NCBI GenBank assembly: GCA_047974165.1
Contig: JBKECB010000018.1
Location: forward strand, 1-51,961
Length of the DNA: 51,961 nucleotides
Direction: 5' to 3'
DNA from: Lactovum sp047974165
GTDB taxonomy: Bacteria; Bacillota; Bacilli; Lactobacillales; Streptococcaceae
Part shown: in pieces, positions 7,770 through 16,466 of the stretch
Layout of the letters: every line of letters begins with the position of its first letter
Numbering within the stretch: position 1 is the stretch's first letter
The notes under the pieces: generated by a model
Told to the model about the DNA's origin: nothing
What the model saw: the letters and a program-made list of their open reading frames with translations, nothing else
Database searches by the model: none
Program-made: the position numbers and the translations under genes

Positions 7770-9584
7770 ATGATAAAAATGATAAAAAAGCAATTGAAAA
7801 TAGTTGGTCTTTGCCTTCTTTTACTTACTGTCTTTTTCTCAACAATAGTTCAGGCAAGTAAATCAGAGAAAATTAAGTTAACAATTGAATTAGAAAAAGA
7901 TGGACTTGCTCTGGTTCATCGTCAGATAATGGGTGAAAATTTAACTATTGTCTATGAAAAAATAAAAAATGCTGACTTTTCAGAAGAAGAGCTAAATTCC
8001 TCACAATGGCAAGCGATGCGTCAAAATTATGCTATGGTTGGAAATTCAATTTCTTTGACTTCAGATTTAAAGATTGCTCCTGGAAATCCTTTATCAGAAA
8101 GTGAAAGTCAAGAGGCTTTAAAAATTTTATTTAGCGAATCTAAAGTAAGCCAGGATTTTTTAAACTTTCTTAATGATTCAAATATTGGAGTAACTGGTGG
8201 AAAAATAAGTAATTCTTCTCAATTCTTCTTTAAAGACTCTGAAAATATTGGAAAGTCGCTAACAGATGAGCAAGGAAAAGCTGAGGCTGAGTTATCGTCA
8301 GGTTATTATGCGATATTAGATGGAGGTAAAAATTGGCTTGCCTTTACTCATCTGACAAAGGAAAAAACTCTAAAGCTTGACCTTTCAAACTTGGAGAGTA
8401 CCGGTTTATCTCTAGAAATTACAAATTTATCAAAAGATTATCAAAATAATGTTGGACAATATGTTGTTGAGTATGGTGAAGAAATTATCTACCAGCTTAA
8501 AGTAAGTAAAGAACTACTGACTTCAGAAACAACAGTTGCTCTCCATCCTAAAACTAATTTAGTAATAGACAGTATCTCTGTTCCTTTTGAGATAAGTTCA
8601 CTTTTAGCCAATCCTCTTCGTGCCTCTAACTATGGACTAGCAGTTAATGAAAATACGCTTTCTGCTGTTGAAAGTCAAAAAGATTTAGAAGCTATACTTT
8701 ACAATCGCTCGATTCAAACTTATAGTTTCTCTCTTCCTGAGAGCCAAGAAGATATTGTGATTGAAATCAAGGGACATTTAGAAGCTGAAGTTGAGATAAA
8801 AACGCTTGTAGAAGATTTATCTTCTGAAGAGCTTTCTCTAATAATGACTGAGAAGAGACAGGATTATTCGACAAGTTTTACGCTTCCAGTTAGTTTATCA
8901 AACATAAATACAACTGAAAGTTTTATCTCAAAAGATCGAGTGATGAGCTCAGGGATAAATTTTGTTTTGGCTGATTCTGAAAGCAATCAATTACTCTCTT
9001 CTTCAGTCTATCTCCTTGGAAAAAAGAAAGGAAATAAGTCTTATCTTTATAAGTCTGATGGGACTTGGGAGGAAGTAAATCAAGACCTAAAAAATATTGA
9101 TAGTTCTGTTTATCAACGATTTGAAGGAAATTTCTCTTATAAATTAGGAGTTGAAGAAGGAGAGATACTTGAAACAGTAACAAATCGTAGTAACTATAAT
9201 CAAGAAAATGAGACAAAAATTAATCAATCAATCTTTCAACTTCGAGGGTTAAATGTTGCAGATGATTACTTCCTTTATCAGATAGTGGCAGCAGAAGGTT
9301 ATGACAAAAATGAAAGTTTGTACTCATTTGAAATTTATAGTAATCAAAAGTACTCGGGATCAGGCAGTCTTTTCTATGAAACAAGTATATCTAATGCTAG
9401 CTTTAAAAGTCAAGAGATTAATAGCCTTCTTTCAGATTATAACCCTGGAGTTCAAGACTATCATTTGATAGATGTTAATTCTGAGACTAAAGTAAAATCA
9501 AAAACTACTTTTATCCTTTTAGTGATAGTAGTAGTTATCCTAGTTTTAACTGCTCTTGCAGTCTTAATTATAAAAATAACATAA
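7770..9584 (+). CDS. Secreted, membrane-anchored pilin-like (SpaA-type) protein, copy 1
   Basis: A 604-residue protein with an N-terminal signal segment (about 8-29, ending near VQA) and a C-terminal membrane helix (about 579-602) closed by IIKIT. The body is beta-rich. Near the C-terminus, GINFVLADSE, LLGKKKGNKSYLYKSDGTW and DDYFLYQIVAAEGY resemble prealbumin-like SpaA/Cna-B domains of Gram-positive pilins. No LPxTG sorting motif precedes the last helix, so it is not a sortase substrate and stays in the membrane. It is paralogous to the protein at 22967-24784, and both sit beside a DUF2142 gene. The role is unknown; a structural partner of the DUF2142 enzyme outside the membrane is my inference. 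Confidence 0.65.
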   Translation: MIKMIKKQLKIVGLCLLLLTVFFSTIVQASKSEKIKLTIELEKDGLALVHRQIMGENLTIVYEKIKNADFSEEELNSSQWQAMRQNYAMVGNSISLTSDLKIAPGNPLSESESQEALKILFSESKVSQDFLNFLNDSNIGVTGGKISNSSQFFFKDSENIGKSLTDEQGKAEAELSSGYYAILDGGKNWLAFTHLTKEKTLKLDLSNLESTGLSLEITNLSKDYQNNVGQYVVEYGEEIIYQLKVSKELLTSETTVALHPKTNLVIDSISVPFEISSLLANPLRASNYGLAVNENTLSAVESQKDLEAILYNRSIQTYSFSLPESQEDIVIEIKGHLEAEVEIKTLVEDLSSEELSLIMTEKRQDYSTSFTLPVSLSNINTTESFISKDRVMSSGINFVLADSESNQLLSSSVYLLGKKKGNKSYLYKSDGTWEEVNQDLKNIDSSVYQRFEGNFSYKLGVEEGEILETVTNRSNYNQENETKINQSIFQLRGLNVADDYFLYQIVAAEGYDKNESLYSFEIYSNQKYSGSGSLFYETSISNASFKSQEINSLLSDYNPGVQDYHLIDVNSETKVKSKTTFILLVIVVVILVLTALAVLIIKIT

Positions 9585-9587
9585 AAT

Positions 9588-11003
9588 ATGGAAGAAATAA
9601 CATTAAGTAGAAAAAGTCGCCTTCGAGTTGAAAGTTTTGAAAAGTCTTATAGTAATGACAATAAACTAGGCTTGACAAATGAGCAAGTCTCTTCAAAGAG
9701 TATCCATAAGTTTTATTTGATTATAGCCCTCTGTCTTTCCTTTGTTTTAGCAATAGGGATGCCTATTTTTAGTGAACCTGATGGTCAAGTCCATTTTGAA
9801 CGTTCAGCTGATATTGTGGGAATTTATACAGACTTGACACAGTATGGAGAAGTGAAGACAAAAGGAGGCTTAACTCAGCAGATTGAAGCTTATCAAAAAG
9901 GAGAATATTTTGATAAGTATTATTTGACAAAGATGCAATTTTTAGATGAGTCTACTCAGTCAATTAGTTTTCTAAGTTATAATTACTGGGGGCATCTGAT
10001 TTCAGGAATTGGTGTATGGATTGGAAAATTAATCTACCCTTCTTTAGGGCTAATGATTACAATCTCACGTTTATTTTCAAGCTTTATTTATAGTTTGATA
10101 ATTTATTTCCTTCTTCGCATTTTAAAAAGAGGTCGTTTATTTTTTGCAACATTAATGCTCTGTCCTGTGGTTATTAACCAATTTGCTTCTCTCTCCTATG
10201 ATTCTCTCTCTTTTGTACTAGCAGTAGCAATTTTAACTTTAGCAGTAAATACTGTTGTAGATGAGCGACTTAGTTTATTTAAGATTTTTGCAATGCTATT
10301 TTTATCTGTATTTAATTACTTTGCAGCAAAGACAAATTTCGTTCTCCTTTCTTTGATATTTCCAGTTGTACTTGTTTACTTATGGATAAAGGGTAAACGG
10401 CTAAAGTCTACTGTAAAGTTAGTTTTTCTTGCTCTTTCTTTTTTCATTTTGTGTTTGATAGGTTGGATTTTACTCACACCTTATGGTGGAATTTTTAATT
10501 TTATCTCTCGACTTTGGATTACTTTTGTAAATAATCCAGCGACTTGGATAGAAAACCAAGTTCCTCATACTTTCCTGTCAACCTTTATTGCTCCTTATCC
10601 TCGTTATAATAATATGCCGATTTGGTTAGTAACTGTTTGGGGAGGTTTACTTACAGCAGTTTGTCTCTCAGAGGAAAAGTTTGTAGAAGGAAAGTTACTG
10701 GCTTATTCAGCCCTAATAATTTTTATTTTAAATTTATTAGCTGTTTATCAGTCTTTTTTATCCTTTAAAACTTCTTTATTGAATGGTTGGTCAAGTAGTC
10801 AATATATTTTAGGAGTTCAAGGACGCTATAGTACTGCATTTTATCTTTTAGCTATTTTTGTCAAAGCTCCTTTTGAGGCAAGATTAAACATAAAGAAAGA
10901 AAATATGTTATTTCTAATGGTTGCACTTGTTTCTATACTATCAAGTATGTTATTATTATTTAATACTGTTTATGGTGTTTTATTTATTGAAAGTTGGTTA
11001 TGA
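9588..11003 (+). CDS. DUF2142 polytopic membrane protein, GT-C-like, copy 1
   Basis: This 471-residue protein has a cytoplasmic start of about 40 residues and about 10-12 membrane segments. After the first helix comes FSEPDGQVHFERSADIV, the position and acidic character of the catalytic first outer loop in GT-C glycosyltransferases. DUF2142 proteins are placed in that superfamily. They would use a polyprenyl-phosphate sugar outside the membrane, which fits the GT2/DUF2304 pair at the window start. The gene starts 3 nt after the pilin-like gene and overlaps the next by ATGA. Its paralogue is at 21557-22951. The transferase role is inferred, not shown. Confidence 0.7.
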   Translation: MEEITLSRKSRLRVESFEKSYSNDNKLGLTNEQVSSKSIHKFYLIIALCLSFVLAIGMPIFSEPDGQVHFERSADIVGIYTDLTQYGEVKTKGGLTQQIEAYQKGEYFDKYYLTKMQFLDESTQSISFLSYNYWGHLISGIGVWIGKLIYPSLGLMITISRLFSSFIYSLIIYFLLRILKRGRLFFATLMLCPVVINQFASLSYDSLSFVLAVAILTLAVNTVVDERLSLFKIFAMLFLSVFNYFAAKTNFVLLSLIFPVVLVYLWIKGKRLKSTVKLVFLALSFFILCLIGWILLTPYGGIFNFISRLWITFVNNPATWIENQVPHTFLSTFIAPYPRYNNMPIWLVTVWGGLLTAVCLSEEKFVEGKLLAYSALIIFILNLLAVYQSFLSFKTSLLNGWSSSQYILGVQGRYSTAFYLLAIFVKAPFEARLNIKKENMLFLMVALVSILSSMLLLFNTVYGVLFIESWL

Positions 11004-12418
11004 AGTTTAAAAAAGGAAAATTTTTTCAATTTTTAATTATTATATTCCTACCTTTATTAGTTTTAGGAGGCCTCTTTTTTGCGCGTGATTATTTTTTTCC
11101 TGAAGAGATAGAGGAAGTTAAGATTTCACAAGACTTTGCTGACCCTTCATTATTACGCTATTCAGGAAAGTACTACGCTTATTCAACAAGGAGCTGGAAG
11201 TTAGAAGGTAAAGTGTCAACACCTTTGATGATTAGTGAGGATTTAAAAAAATACGACTATATTGCAGATGTGACACCAACTCTTCCTTCTTGGGTGCTAG
11301 CAGATAAGTTGACACAAGCTCCAGAGGTTTTCTACGATGGTGAGAGATTCATCATATTTTTGACAGCTTTTAGTCAAGACTTACAACATTATACTTTGGC
11401 AGTTGGAAGTTCTGAGAGTCCTCAAGGTCCCTTTGTGTTTGTAGACTATCCTCTAGTTTCAGATGAGTCTAAAAGTCATAATATTTTAGATGCCTCTTAT
11501 TTTAAAGACTCTAAAACAGAACAAGATTATGTTATTTATGCAACAGATGAACAGCCTTATTCTAAAATATATATACAGGCTATAGATTTATCAAGTTTTC
11601 AGCGTGTAGGAGAACCAATCGAGCTTTTGGCAAATTTAGATATTCCAAATCCTGAAAATAATGGAGATTTTGATTGGATTACTAGAATTGAAGGACCACA
11701 GCTCATCCAAGCTGAGGATGGAAGTTATGTCCTCTTCTTTTCAGCAAATGATGCAGATAAAGAAAGTTATTTTACTGCTTATGCAAAAAGTGAAAGTTTA
11801 TTAGGCTTTTACTATTATCAAGGTCCTTTAATGACAACAGCAACAACAGACGTTATTGGTCCAGGTGGGATGTCAAGGATTAGTAATGAAGGAGGGCAAA
11901 TCCAAGTTGCTTTTCATGGTTGGGTTGGTGAGCCAGGATTTTATGCTGGAGCTGTGAGACAACTTTATACTGCAAATTTACTTTGGGAATCAGGATCTAC
12001 TCCCAAGCTTGATAATATTAAAGTAGGAAGTATCAACTCTATAAAAGAAAAGAAAATCCCAAGTAAAAAAAGGATGGAATACAGCCAAATTATTATTGTC
12101 TGTGCGATTATTTGGCTCTTCTTTACTCTGCTTATCTTTTATAATTTATTTCGTTGGATGGAAAAAAATAATCTAAGTTTATTAAGTAAAGAACCTACTA
12201 AAGATTCAGAAGATAAAAAAGATAAAAGTATACGAAAATTAGAAAATACAAGCTTAAATATAGAAAAAGTAATGTCAGTAACTTCTGATAAAAAAGAAGT
12301 AGTAGACAATGCAAAAGTGATAAGAAAAGTAAAGCCTGTCAAACTTACAAATCTAAAAAAAGTAGAGATTCGTCCATTAAATAAAAAGATTTATAAAGCG
12401 AAGAAAGATAAAAAATGA
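11000..12418 (+). CDS. GH43-like beta-propeller between two membrane helices, basic tail
   Basis: A 472-residue protein with a first helix at about 9-27, an extracellular propeller at about 44-335, a second helix at about 362-384 and a Lys-rich cytoplasmic tail of about 88 residues. GH43 triad positions are present: D48 in FADPSLL, D164 in NILDASYF and E231 in RIEGPQL. Compared with the 910-2247 protein the propeller is similar, but the anchor is at both ends rather than the N-terminus only. I chose ATG 11000 (GAAAG 6 nt upstream, ATGA overlap with the DUF2142 gene) over a TTG at 10994 that leaves no spacing. It overlaps glf by ATGA. An action on furanosides of the wall polymer is inferred. 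Confidence 0.68.
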   Translation: MKFKKGKFFQFLIIIFLPLLVLGGLFFARDYFFPEEIEEVKISQDFADPSLLRYSGKYYAYSTRSWKLEGKVSTPLMISEDLKKYDYIADVTPTLPSWVLADKLTQAPEVFYDGERFIIFLTAFSQDLQHYTLAVGSSESPQGPFVFVDYPLVSDESKSHNILDASYFKDSKTEQDYVIYATDEQPYSKIYIQAIDLSSFQRVGEPIELLANLDIPNPENNGDFDWITRIEGPQLIQAEDGSYVLFFSANDADKESYFTAYAKSESLLGFYYYQGPLMTTATTDVIGPGGMSRISNEGGQIQVAFHGWVGEPGFYAGAVRQLYTANLLWESGSTPKLDNIKVGSINSIKEKKIPSKKRMEYSQIIIVCAIIWLFFTLLIFYNLFRWMEKNNLSLLSKEPTKDSEDKKDKSIRKLENTSLNIEKVMSVTSDKKEVVDNAKVIRKVKPVKLTNLKKVEIRPLNKKIYKAKKDKK

Positions 12419-13548
12419 AATATAATACTAAAAATTATGATTATTTAATTGTAGGAGCAGGTCCTTATGGCTCAATTTTTGCTCATGAAGTAGCTAAGCA
12501 AGGAAAACGTAGTTTAATTCTTGAAAAACGTAGTCATATTGCGGGAAATATGTATACACATAAAGAGCATGGAATAAATGTACATGACTATGGAGCACAT
12601 ATATTTCATACAGATAATAAAGAAGTTTGGGATTATATCAATCAATTTACAGAATTTAATACTTATATTAATCAAGTGCTAGCAAATTATAAAGGGGAAT
12701 TATATAATCTTCCCTTTAACATGAATACTTTTTATCAGATTTGGGGAGTAAAAACACCTGAAGAGGCTGCGGCTAAGATTGAAGAACAAAGATTAGCTGC
12801 AGGGATTTATTCAAGCCCAGGTAATCTTGAAGAGCAGGCAATTTCCCTAATAGGAACAGATATTTATGAAAAGTTGATTAAAGGTTATACGGAAAAGCAA
12901 TGGGGACGTAAAGCAACAGAATTACCAAGTTTTATTATCCGACGTTTACCTGTTCGTTATACTTTTGATAATAATTATTTCAATCATCGTTATCAAGGTA
13001 TTCCAGTAGATGGTTATACAGCTATTTTTAATAAGATGCTAGATTCTGACTTGATTGATATTAAGCTTAATACTGATTTTTTAGATGATAAAGCAACTTG
13101 GCTTGAAGAATTTCCAAAGATTATTTATACAGGAATGATTGATGCTTTCTTTGATTATCAATATGGTGAGTTAGAGTATCGTTCGGTTCGCTTTGAAAGT
13201 CAGACTTATGAGTCAAATAATGTTCAAGGAAATGCGGTTATCAACTATACGGATGCTGAAACAGAGCAGACACGTGTGATGGAATGGCGTCATTTTGATC
13301 AAAAAGCAGATGAAGGAAAATCTATCCTGACAAAGGAGTATCCACAAAATTGGGATCGAACAAAAGAGGCTTATTATCCTATCAATGATGAAAAAAATTC
13401 AGTTCTCTTTAAAAAATATAAAAAAGAAGCAAATAAGTTAGAACAAGTTATCTTCGCGGGGCGTTTAGGAAATTATCAGTATTATGATATGGACCAGGTA
13501 TTTAATGCTGCTTTGAAAGACATTGCACGTGAGTTTAAAAAAGAGTGA
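12415..13548 (+). CDS. glf: UDP-galactopyranose mutase
   Basis: This 377-residue FAD flavoenzyme interconverts UDP-Galp and UDP-Galf. The N-terminal dinucleotide fold reads YLIVGAGPYGSIFAHEVA, followed by EKRSHIAGNMYT, YGAHIFHT and NHRYQGIPVDGYTAIF, all hallmarks of Glf. Length is normal for the bacterial enzyme (about 365-390). Its presence means the polysaccharide made here most likely contains galactofuranose. The next gene is a GT2 of the galactofuranosyltransferase-like type. It is joined to the preceding GH43-like gene by ATGA, which links those products functionally. Confidence 0.96.
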   Translation: MKYNTKNYDYLIVGAGPYGSIFAHEVAKQGKRSLILEKRSHIAGNMYTHKEHGINVHDYGAHIFHTDNKEVWDYINQFTEFNTYINQVLANYKGELYNLPFNMNTFYQIWGVKTPEEAAAKIEEQRLAAGIYSSPGNLEEQAISLIGTDIYEKLIKGYTEKQWGRKATELPSFIIRRLPVRYTFDNNYFNHRYQGIPVDGYTAIFNKMLDSDLIDIKLNTDFLDDKATWLEEFPKIIYTGMIDAFFDYQYGELEYRSVRFESQTYESNNVQGNAVINYTDAETEQTRVMEWRHFDQKADEGKSILTKEYPQNWDRTKEAYYPINDEKNSVLFKKYKKEANKLEQVIFAGRLGNYQYYDMDQVFNAALKDIAREFKKE

Positions 13549-13567
13549 TTTTATATCATTCTTTTTT
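13537..13567 (+). terminator. Terminator overlapping the glf stop codon
   Basis: The arms AAAAAAGAGTGAT and ATCATTCTTTTTT pair over 13 bp with one G-T pair and a 5-nt loop, and the 3' arm ends in six T. It closes the unit that ends in glf. Confidence 0.8.
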
Positions 13568-13651
13568 AATAATGGTATTTTATCTTCTTAATGTACAAGA
13601 AAACTTTACTTTTTGTTTCTCTTTTAATTTTCTAACCTATCTTTACATTTC

Positions 13652-13680
13652 TTGTAATTCTTTCTTATCTATGCTATAAT
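13652..13680 (+). promoter_or_regulatory. Promoter TTGTAA-N17-TGC-TATAAT, leaderless start
   Basis: A -35 (TTGTAA, 13652-13657), a 17-bp spacer and an extended -10 (TATAAT, 13675-13680) make this the strongest promoter of the polysaccharide region. The -10 ends 8 nt before ATG 13689, so the mRNA should start 0-2 nt upstream of it. An ATG at 13684 is followed by an early stop and is not used. Confidence 0.8.
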
Positions 13681-13688
13681 TCAATGAT

Positions 13689-14657
13689 ATGCCGATAAAA
13701 GAAAAATTCGCCATTATTTTAGTAACATTTATGCGTCAAGAATTGTTAGAAATTTTACTAAATTCTATCAAAGAGCAGACGGTACATCCTGAATTTTTAG
13801 TTGTTGTAGATAATGAAAATTCAAATGATACTTCTCTTTTGGTTACTTCTTTTAAAGAGCAACTTTCATCTTCACAGATTATCTATGTTCCGATGCTTGA
13901 AAATACAGGAGGAGCAGGTGGATTTTCTAAAGGAGTCGAGGTTGCATATGAGAAGGGAGCAGAGTGGATATGGATTATGGATGATGATGTCCGTATTTTT
14001 CCTGATGCAGTTGAAAGACTTATCCCTTGGCTTGAGAAGTCTCTAGAAAATGGGAACCGAGCCTTGCAAGTTTGTAGAAAAAATTACGATCATAGTGAGT
14101 TTTATTGGCAGTATGATTTTAAAAATCAATTAGGAATTCCAAATCCAATTGCACCGGCAGGTTTTTCTAAAGGTGAAAGTTATAAAAAAATTAATACCAT
14201 TTGTTTTGAAGGTGGTTTAATCCATCGAAGTTTAGTAGAAGAGATAGGCATTCCGGATTATCGTTTCTTTATTTACTGGGATGATACGATATATGGTTAT
14301 TTAGCAAGTAAAGTTACTCAACTCATATTAATTAATGAAACAGTTATGGAACGAACACGTGAACTTAAAAATATGAAAATTGGAAAAATCAGAAAGTTAA
14401 ACTCAACATCTGATATGGCACGTTTTTATATTATGAGAAATAGAGGATATATGGCTCAGTATCTTAAAATACATGGTGATTACCAACCGATTATTTTTGC
14501 AATTGGAACTTTTTTAACCTTGATAAAAGAAGTGATTCGTCTGAAATTTTCAGATAACTTTAGCTTAAGTTTAAAAGAATTATTTAGAGGGATGTCTGAA
14601 GCCAAGAAGTTAAGAGAGGATAAAGACTGGCAGCCAATGCCAAAATTAAAAAAATGA
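13689..14657 (+). CDS. GT2 glycosyltransferase, galactofuranosyltransferase-like
   Basis: A 322-residue GT-A enzyme with FAIILVTFMRQELL, ENTGGAGGFSKGVE and WIWIMDDDVRIFP. The N-TGGAGGFS block followed by WIMDDD is characteristic of the GT2 branch that includes galactofuranosyltransferases (GlfT-like, WbbI-like), and its place just after glf supports UDP-Galf as donor. No Shine-Dalgarno is present and the promoter predicts a leaderless message. It overlaps the next GT2 gene by ATGA. The donor is an inference from motif and context. Confidence 0.78.
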   Translation: MPIKEKFAIILVTFMRQELLEILLNSIKEQTVHPEFLVVVDNENSNDTSLLVTSFKEQLSSSQIIYVPMLENTGGAGGFSKGVEVAYEKGAEWIWIMDDDVRIFPDAVERLIPWLEKSLENGNRALQVCRKNYDHSEFYWQYDFKNQLGIPNPIAPAGFSKGESYKKINTICFEGGLIHRSLVEEIGIPDYRFFIYWDDTIYGYLASKVTQLILINETVMERTRELKNMKIGKIRKLNSTSDMARFYIMRNRGYMAQYLKIHGDYQPIIFAIGTFLTLIKEVIRLKFSDNFSLSLKELFRGMSEAKKLREDKDWQPMPKLKK

Positions 14658-15631
14658 GAGAAAAATTAATTTCAATTATTGTTCCTGTTTATAATGCCGA
14701 AAACTTTCTTCAGCGAACCGTTGAATCAATCTTAAACCAGACTTATCACAATCTTGAATTAATTTTAATTAATGATGGATCGAAAGATAGATCAGGAGAA
14801 ATTTGCGAGAATTTGGCAAATAAAGATTCACGCGTTCGTGTTTTTCATGCAAAAAATGGAGGGATTTCAAAAGCACAAAATAAAGGATTAGATGAGGCGA
14901 AAGGAGCTTATATTACTTTTTGTGATAATGACGACCTTTATCATCCACAGTATTTAGAAATTTTATGCCAAGCATTGGAAACTACTGAATCAGATCTCGC
15001 AAAAGGACGCTGGCAGCATCCGGGTATGTCTGAGTTGGAAAGTATTAAATTTAAAAATTATTCTTTTGATAAAGAAAAGCTGACAACTTTTACAGGAGCT
15101 TTTGAAAAATATCAGACAGTATTTCCTAAAACTCTTAGAAAATTAATGAAAATAGAAGCTTATTATTTGAATGAAGCAAACTGGTGTAAACTCTATCGGA
15201 GAGAATTATTTGATAATCTTCGTTTTATAGAAAATCGATTTGCACAAGATGTGGCCTTAGCGGGACCGCTTTTAACACGAGTGAAAAAAGTAGTAGATGT
15301 TAATGAGGTTCTTTATTATTGGGTACAGCATTCTCAGTCTGTGACACATGATCTAGTTAATTTTAAGTTTTTAGATGATAATGTTCAAGCTGGCAGAGAA
15401 AATTTTAACTTGGCGTTGTCAATGAATATTCCTCCTTACCGAATGTATTATCTGATGTTTGGAGTAAAAAAGGCAATTAAGATGCTAGATGAGGATCATT
15501 CAGAATATATGGATGAAATAAAAAAGAATTATATTCAAAAAATGCCTCATCGTTTTAAAGCAATTTTTCTCTGCCGTTTACGACTCATAGAAAATTTTTT
15601 CTATGATAGAGTTTATCACAGTAAGAATTAA
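14654..15631 (+). CDS. GT2 glycosyltransferase (EpsJ/CpsJ-like)
   Basis: A 325-residue GT2 enzyme with ISIIVPVYNAENFLQRTVES, LILINDGSKDRSGEIC, GGISKAQNKGLDEAKG and FCDNDDLYHP, the usual donor- and metal-binding blocks of family GT2, followed by NWCKLYRRELF. It is typical of processive or side-chain transferases in streptococcal polysaccharide clusters. It is translationally coupled to the preceding gene. The sugar is unknown. It could take over a role usually filled by RgpE, whose gene seems lost downstream, but that is speculation. Confidence 0.82.
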   Translation: MREKLISIIVPVYNAENFLQRTVESILNQTYHNLELILINDGSKDRSGEICENLANKDSRVRVFHAKNGGISKAQNKGLDEAKGAYITFCDNDDLYHPQYLEILCQALETTESDLAKGRWQHPGMSELESIKFKNYSFDKEKLTTFTGAFEKYQTVFPKTLRKLMKIEAYYLNEANWCKLYRRELFDNLRFIENRFAQDVALAGPLLTRVKKVVDVNEVLYYWVQHSQSVTHDLVNFKFLDDNVQAGRENFNLALSMNIPPYRMYYLMFGVKKAIKMLDEDHSEYMDEIKKNYIQKMPHRFKAIFLCRLRLIENFFYDRVYHSKN

Positions 15632-15644
15632 GGAAATAAAGAAT

Positions 15645-16466
15645 ATGAACTTTTTTGATAGAAAAAATAGAATATTACTCAAAGAATTAATAAAAACAGA
15701 CTTTAAATTACGCTATCAAGGAAGTGCAATAGGTTATCTATGGTCAATTTTAAAGCCTCTTTTACTCTTTGTTGTAATGTATTTAGTTTTTGTAAAATTT
15801 TTAAAATTTGGAGGTGCAATTCCTCATTTTGCAGTTGCATTACTGTTAGGAGTTACGATATGGAATTTCTTTTCTGAGTCAACAATAATTGGAATGGTAT
15901 CTATTGTTAATAGAGGTGATCTTTTAAGAAAGATAAGTTTTTCAAATTCAGTTATTATTTTTTCAGTTGTATCTAATGCTTTTATCAATCTTTTAATTTC
16001 TTTGGTTGTTGTGATTATTTTTGCAATAATTAATGCCGTTCAATTTAATTGGACAATTATTTTTGTCTTTCCTTTACTTATTGAACTTTTACTCTTAACA
16101 GCTGGAGTGGCTTTACTCTTATCTACAGTTTATGTTTATTTTAGAGACTTAAGTCCAGTTTGGGATGTTGTGATGCAAGCTGCTTTTTATGCAACTCCTA
16201 TTATTTATCCTATTACAGAAATTTTAAATCGTGGTGGAGAATGGGCAAGTTTGGTGTCAAAAATAATTCTTCTCAATCCAATGTCTCAAATCATTCAAGA
16301 TATGCGTTATATTTTAACCTTTAGTGAAAATACAAACCCAACAGTTTGGCAAATGATTGACTCTCCTATTATTGTTTCAATTCCTTATATATTATCGATT
16401 CTTATTTTTGTCTTTGGATTTTGGGTATTTAATAAAAAATCAAACCAATTTGCGGAGGTTGTATAA
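15645..16466 (+). CDS. rgpC: Polysaccharide ABC exporter permease RgpC
   Basis: A 273-residue ABC-2 type permease with about six membrane helices. It starts MNFFDRKNRILLKELIKTDF, followed by KLRYQGSAIGYLWSILKPL, the classic N-terminus of the RgpC/TagG group. I set the start at the ATG at 15645, preceded by AAGGAAAT, not at an upstream in-frame ATG inside the previous gene. With RgpD it exports the lipid-linked rhamnan-type backbone. Its stop overlaps the rgpD start (TAATG). Confidence 0.92.
   Translation: MNFFDRKNRILLKELIKTDFKLRYQGSAIGYLWSILKPLLLFVVMYLVFVKFLKFGGAIPHFAVALLLGVTIWNFFSESTIIGMVSIVNRGDLLRKISFSNSVIIFSVVSNAFINLLISLVVVIIFAIINAVQFNWTIIFVFPLLIELLLLTAGVALLLSTVYVYFRDLSPVWDVVMQAAFYATPIIYPITEILNRGGEWASLVSKIILLNPMSQIIQDMRYILTFSENTNPTVWQMIDSPIIVSIPYILSILIFVFGFWVFNKKSNQFAEVV

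Noticed and set aside
7770..9584. Sortase-anchored pilin
   Set aside because: No LPxTG or variant lies before the last helix and no sortase gene is nearby, so only a pilin-like domain is claimed.
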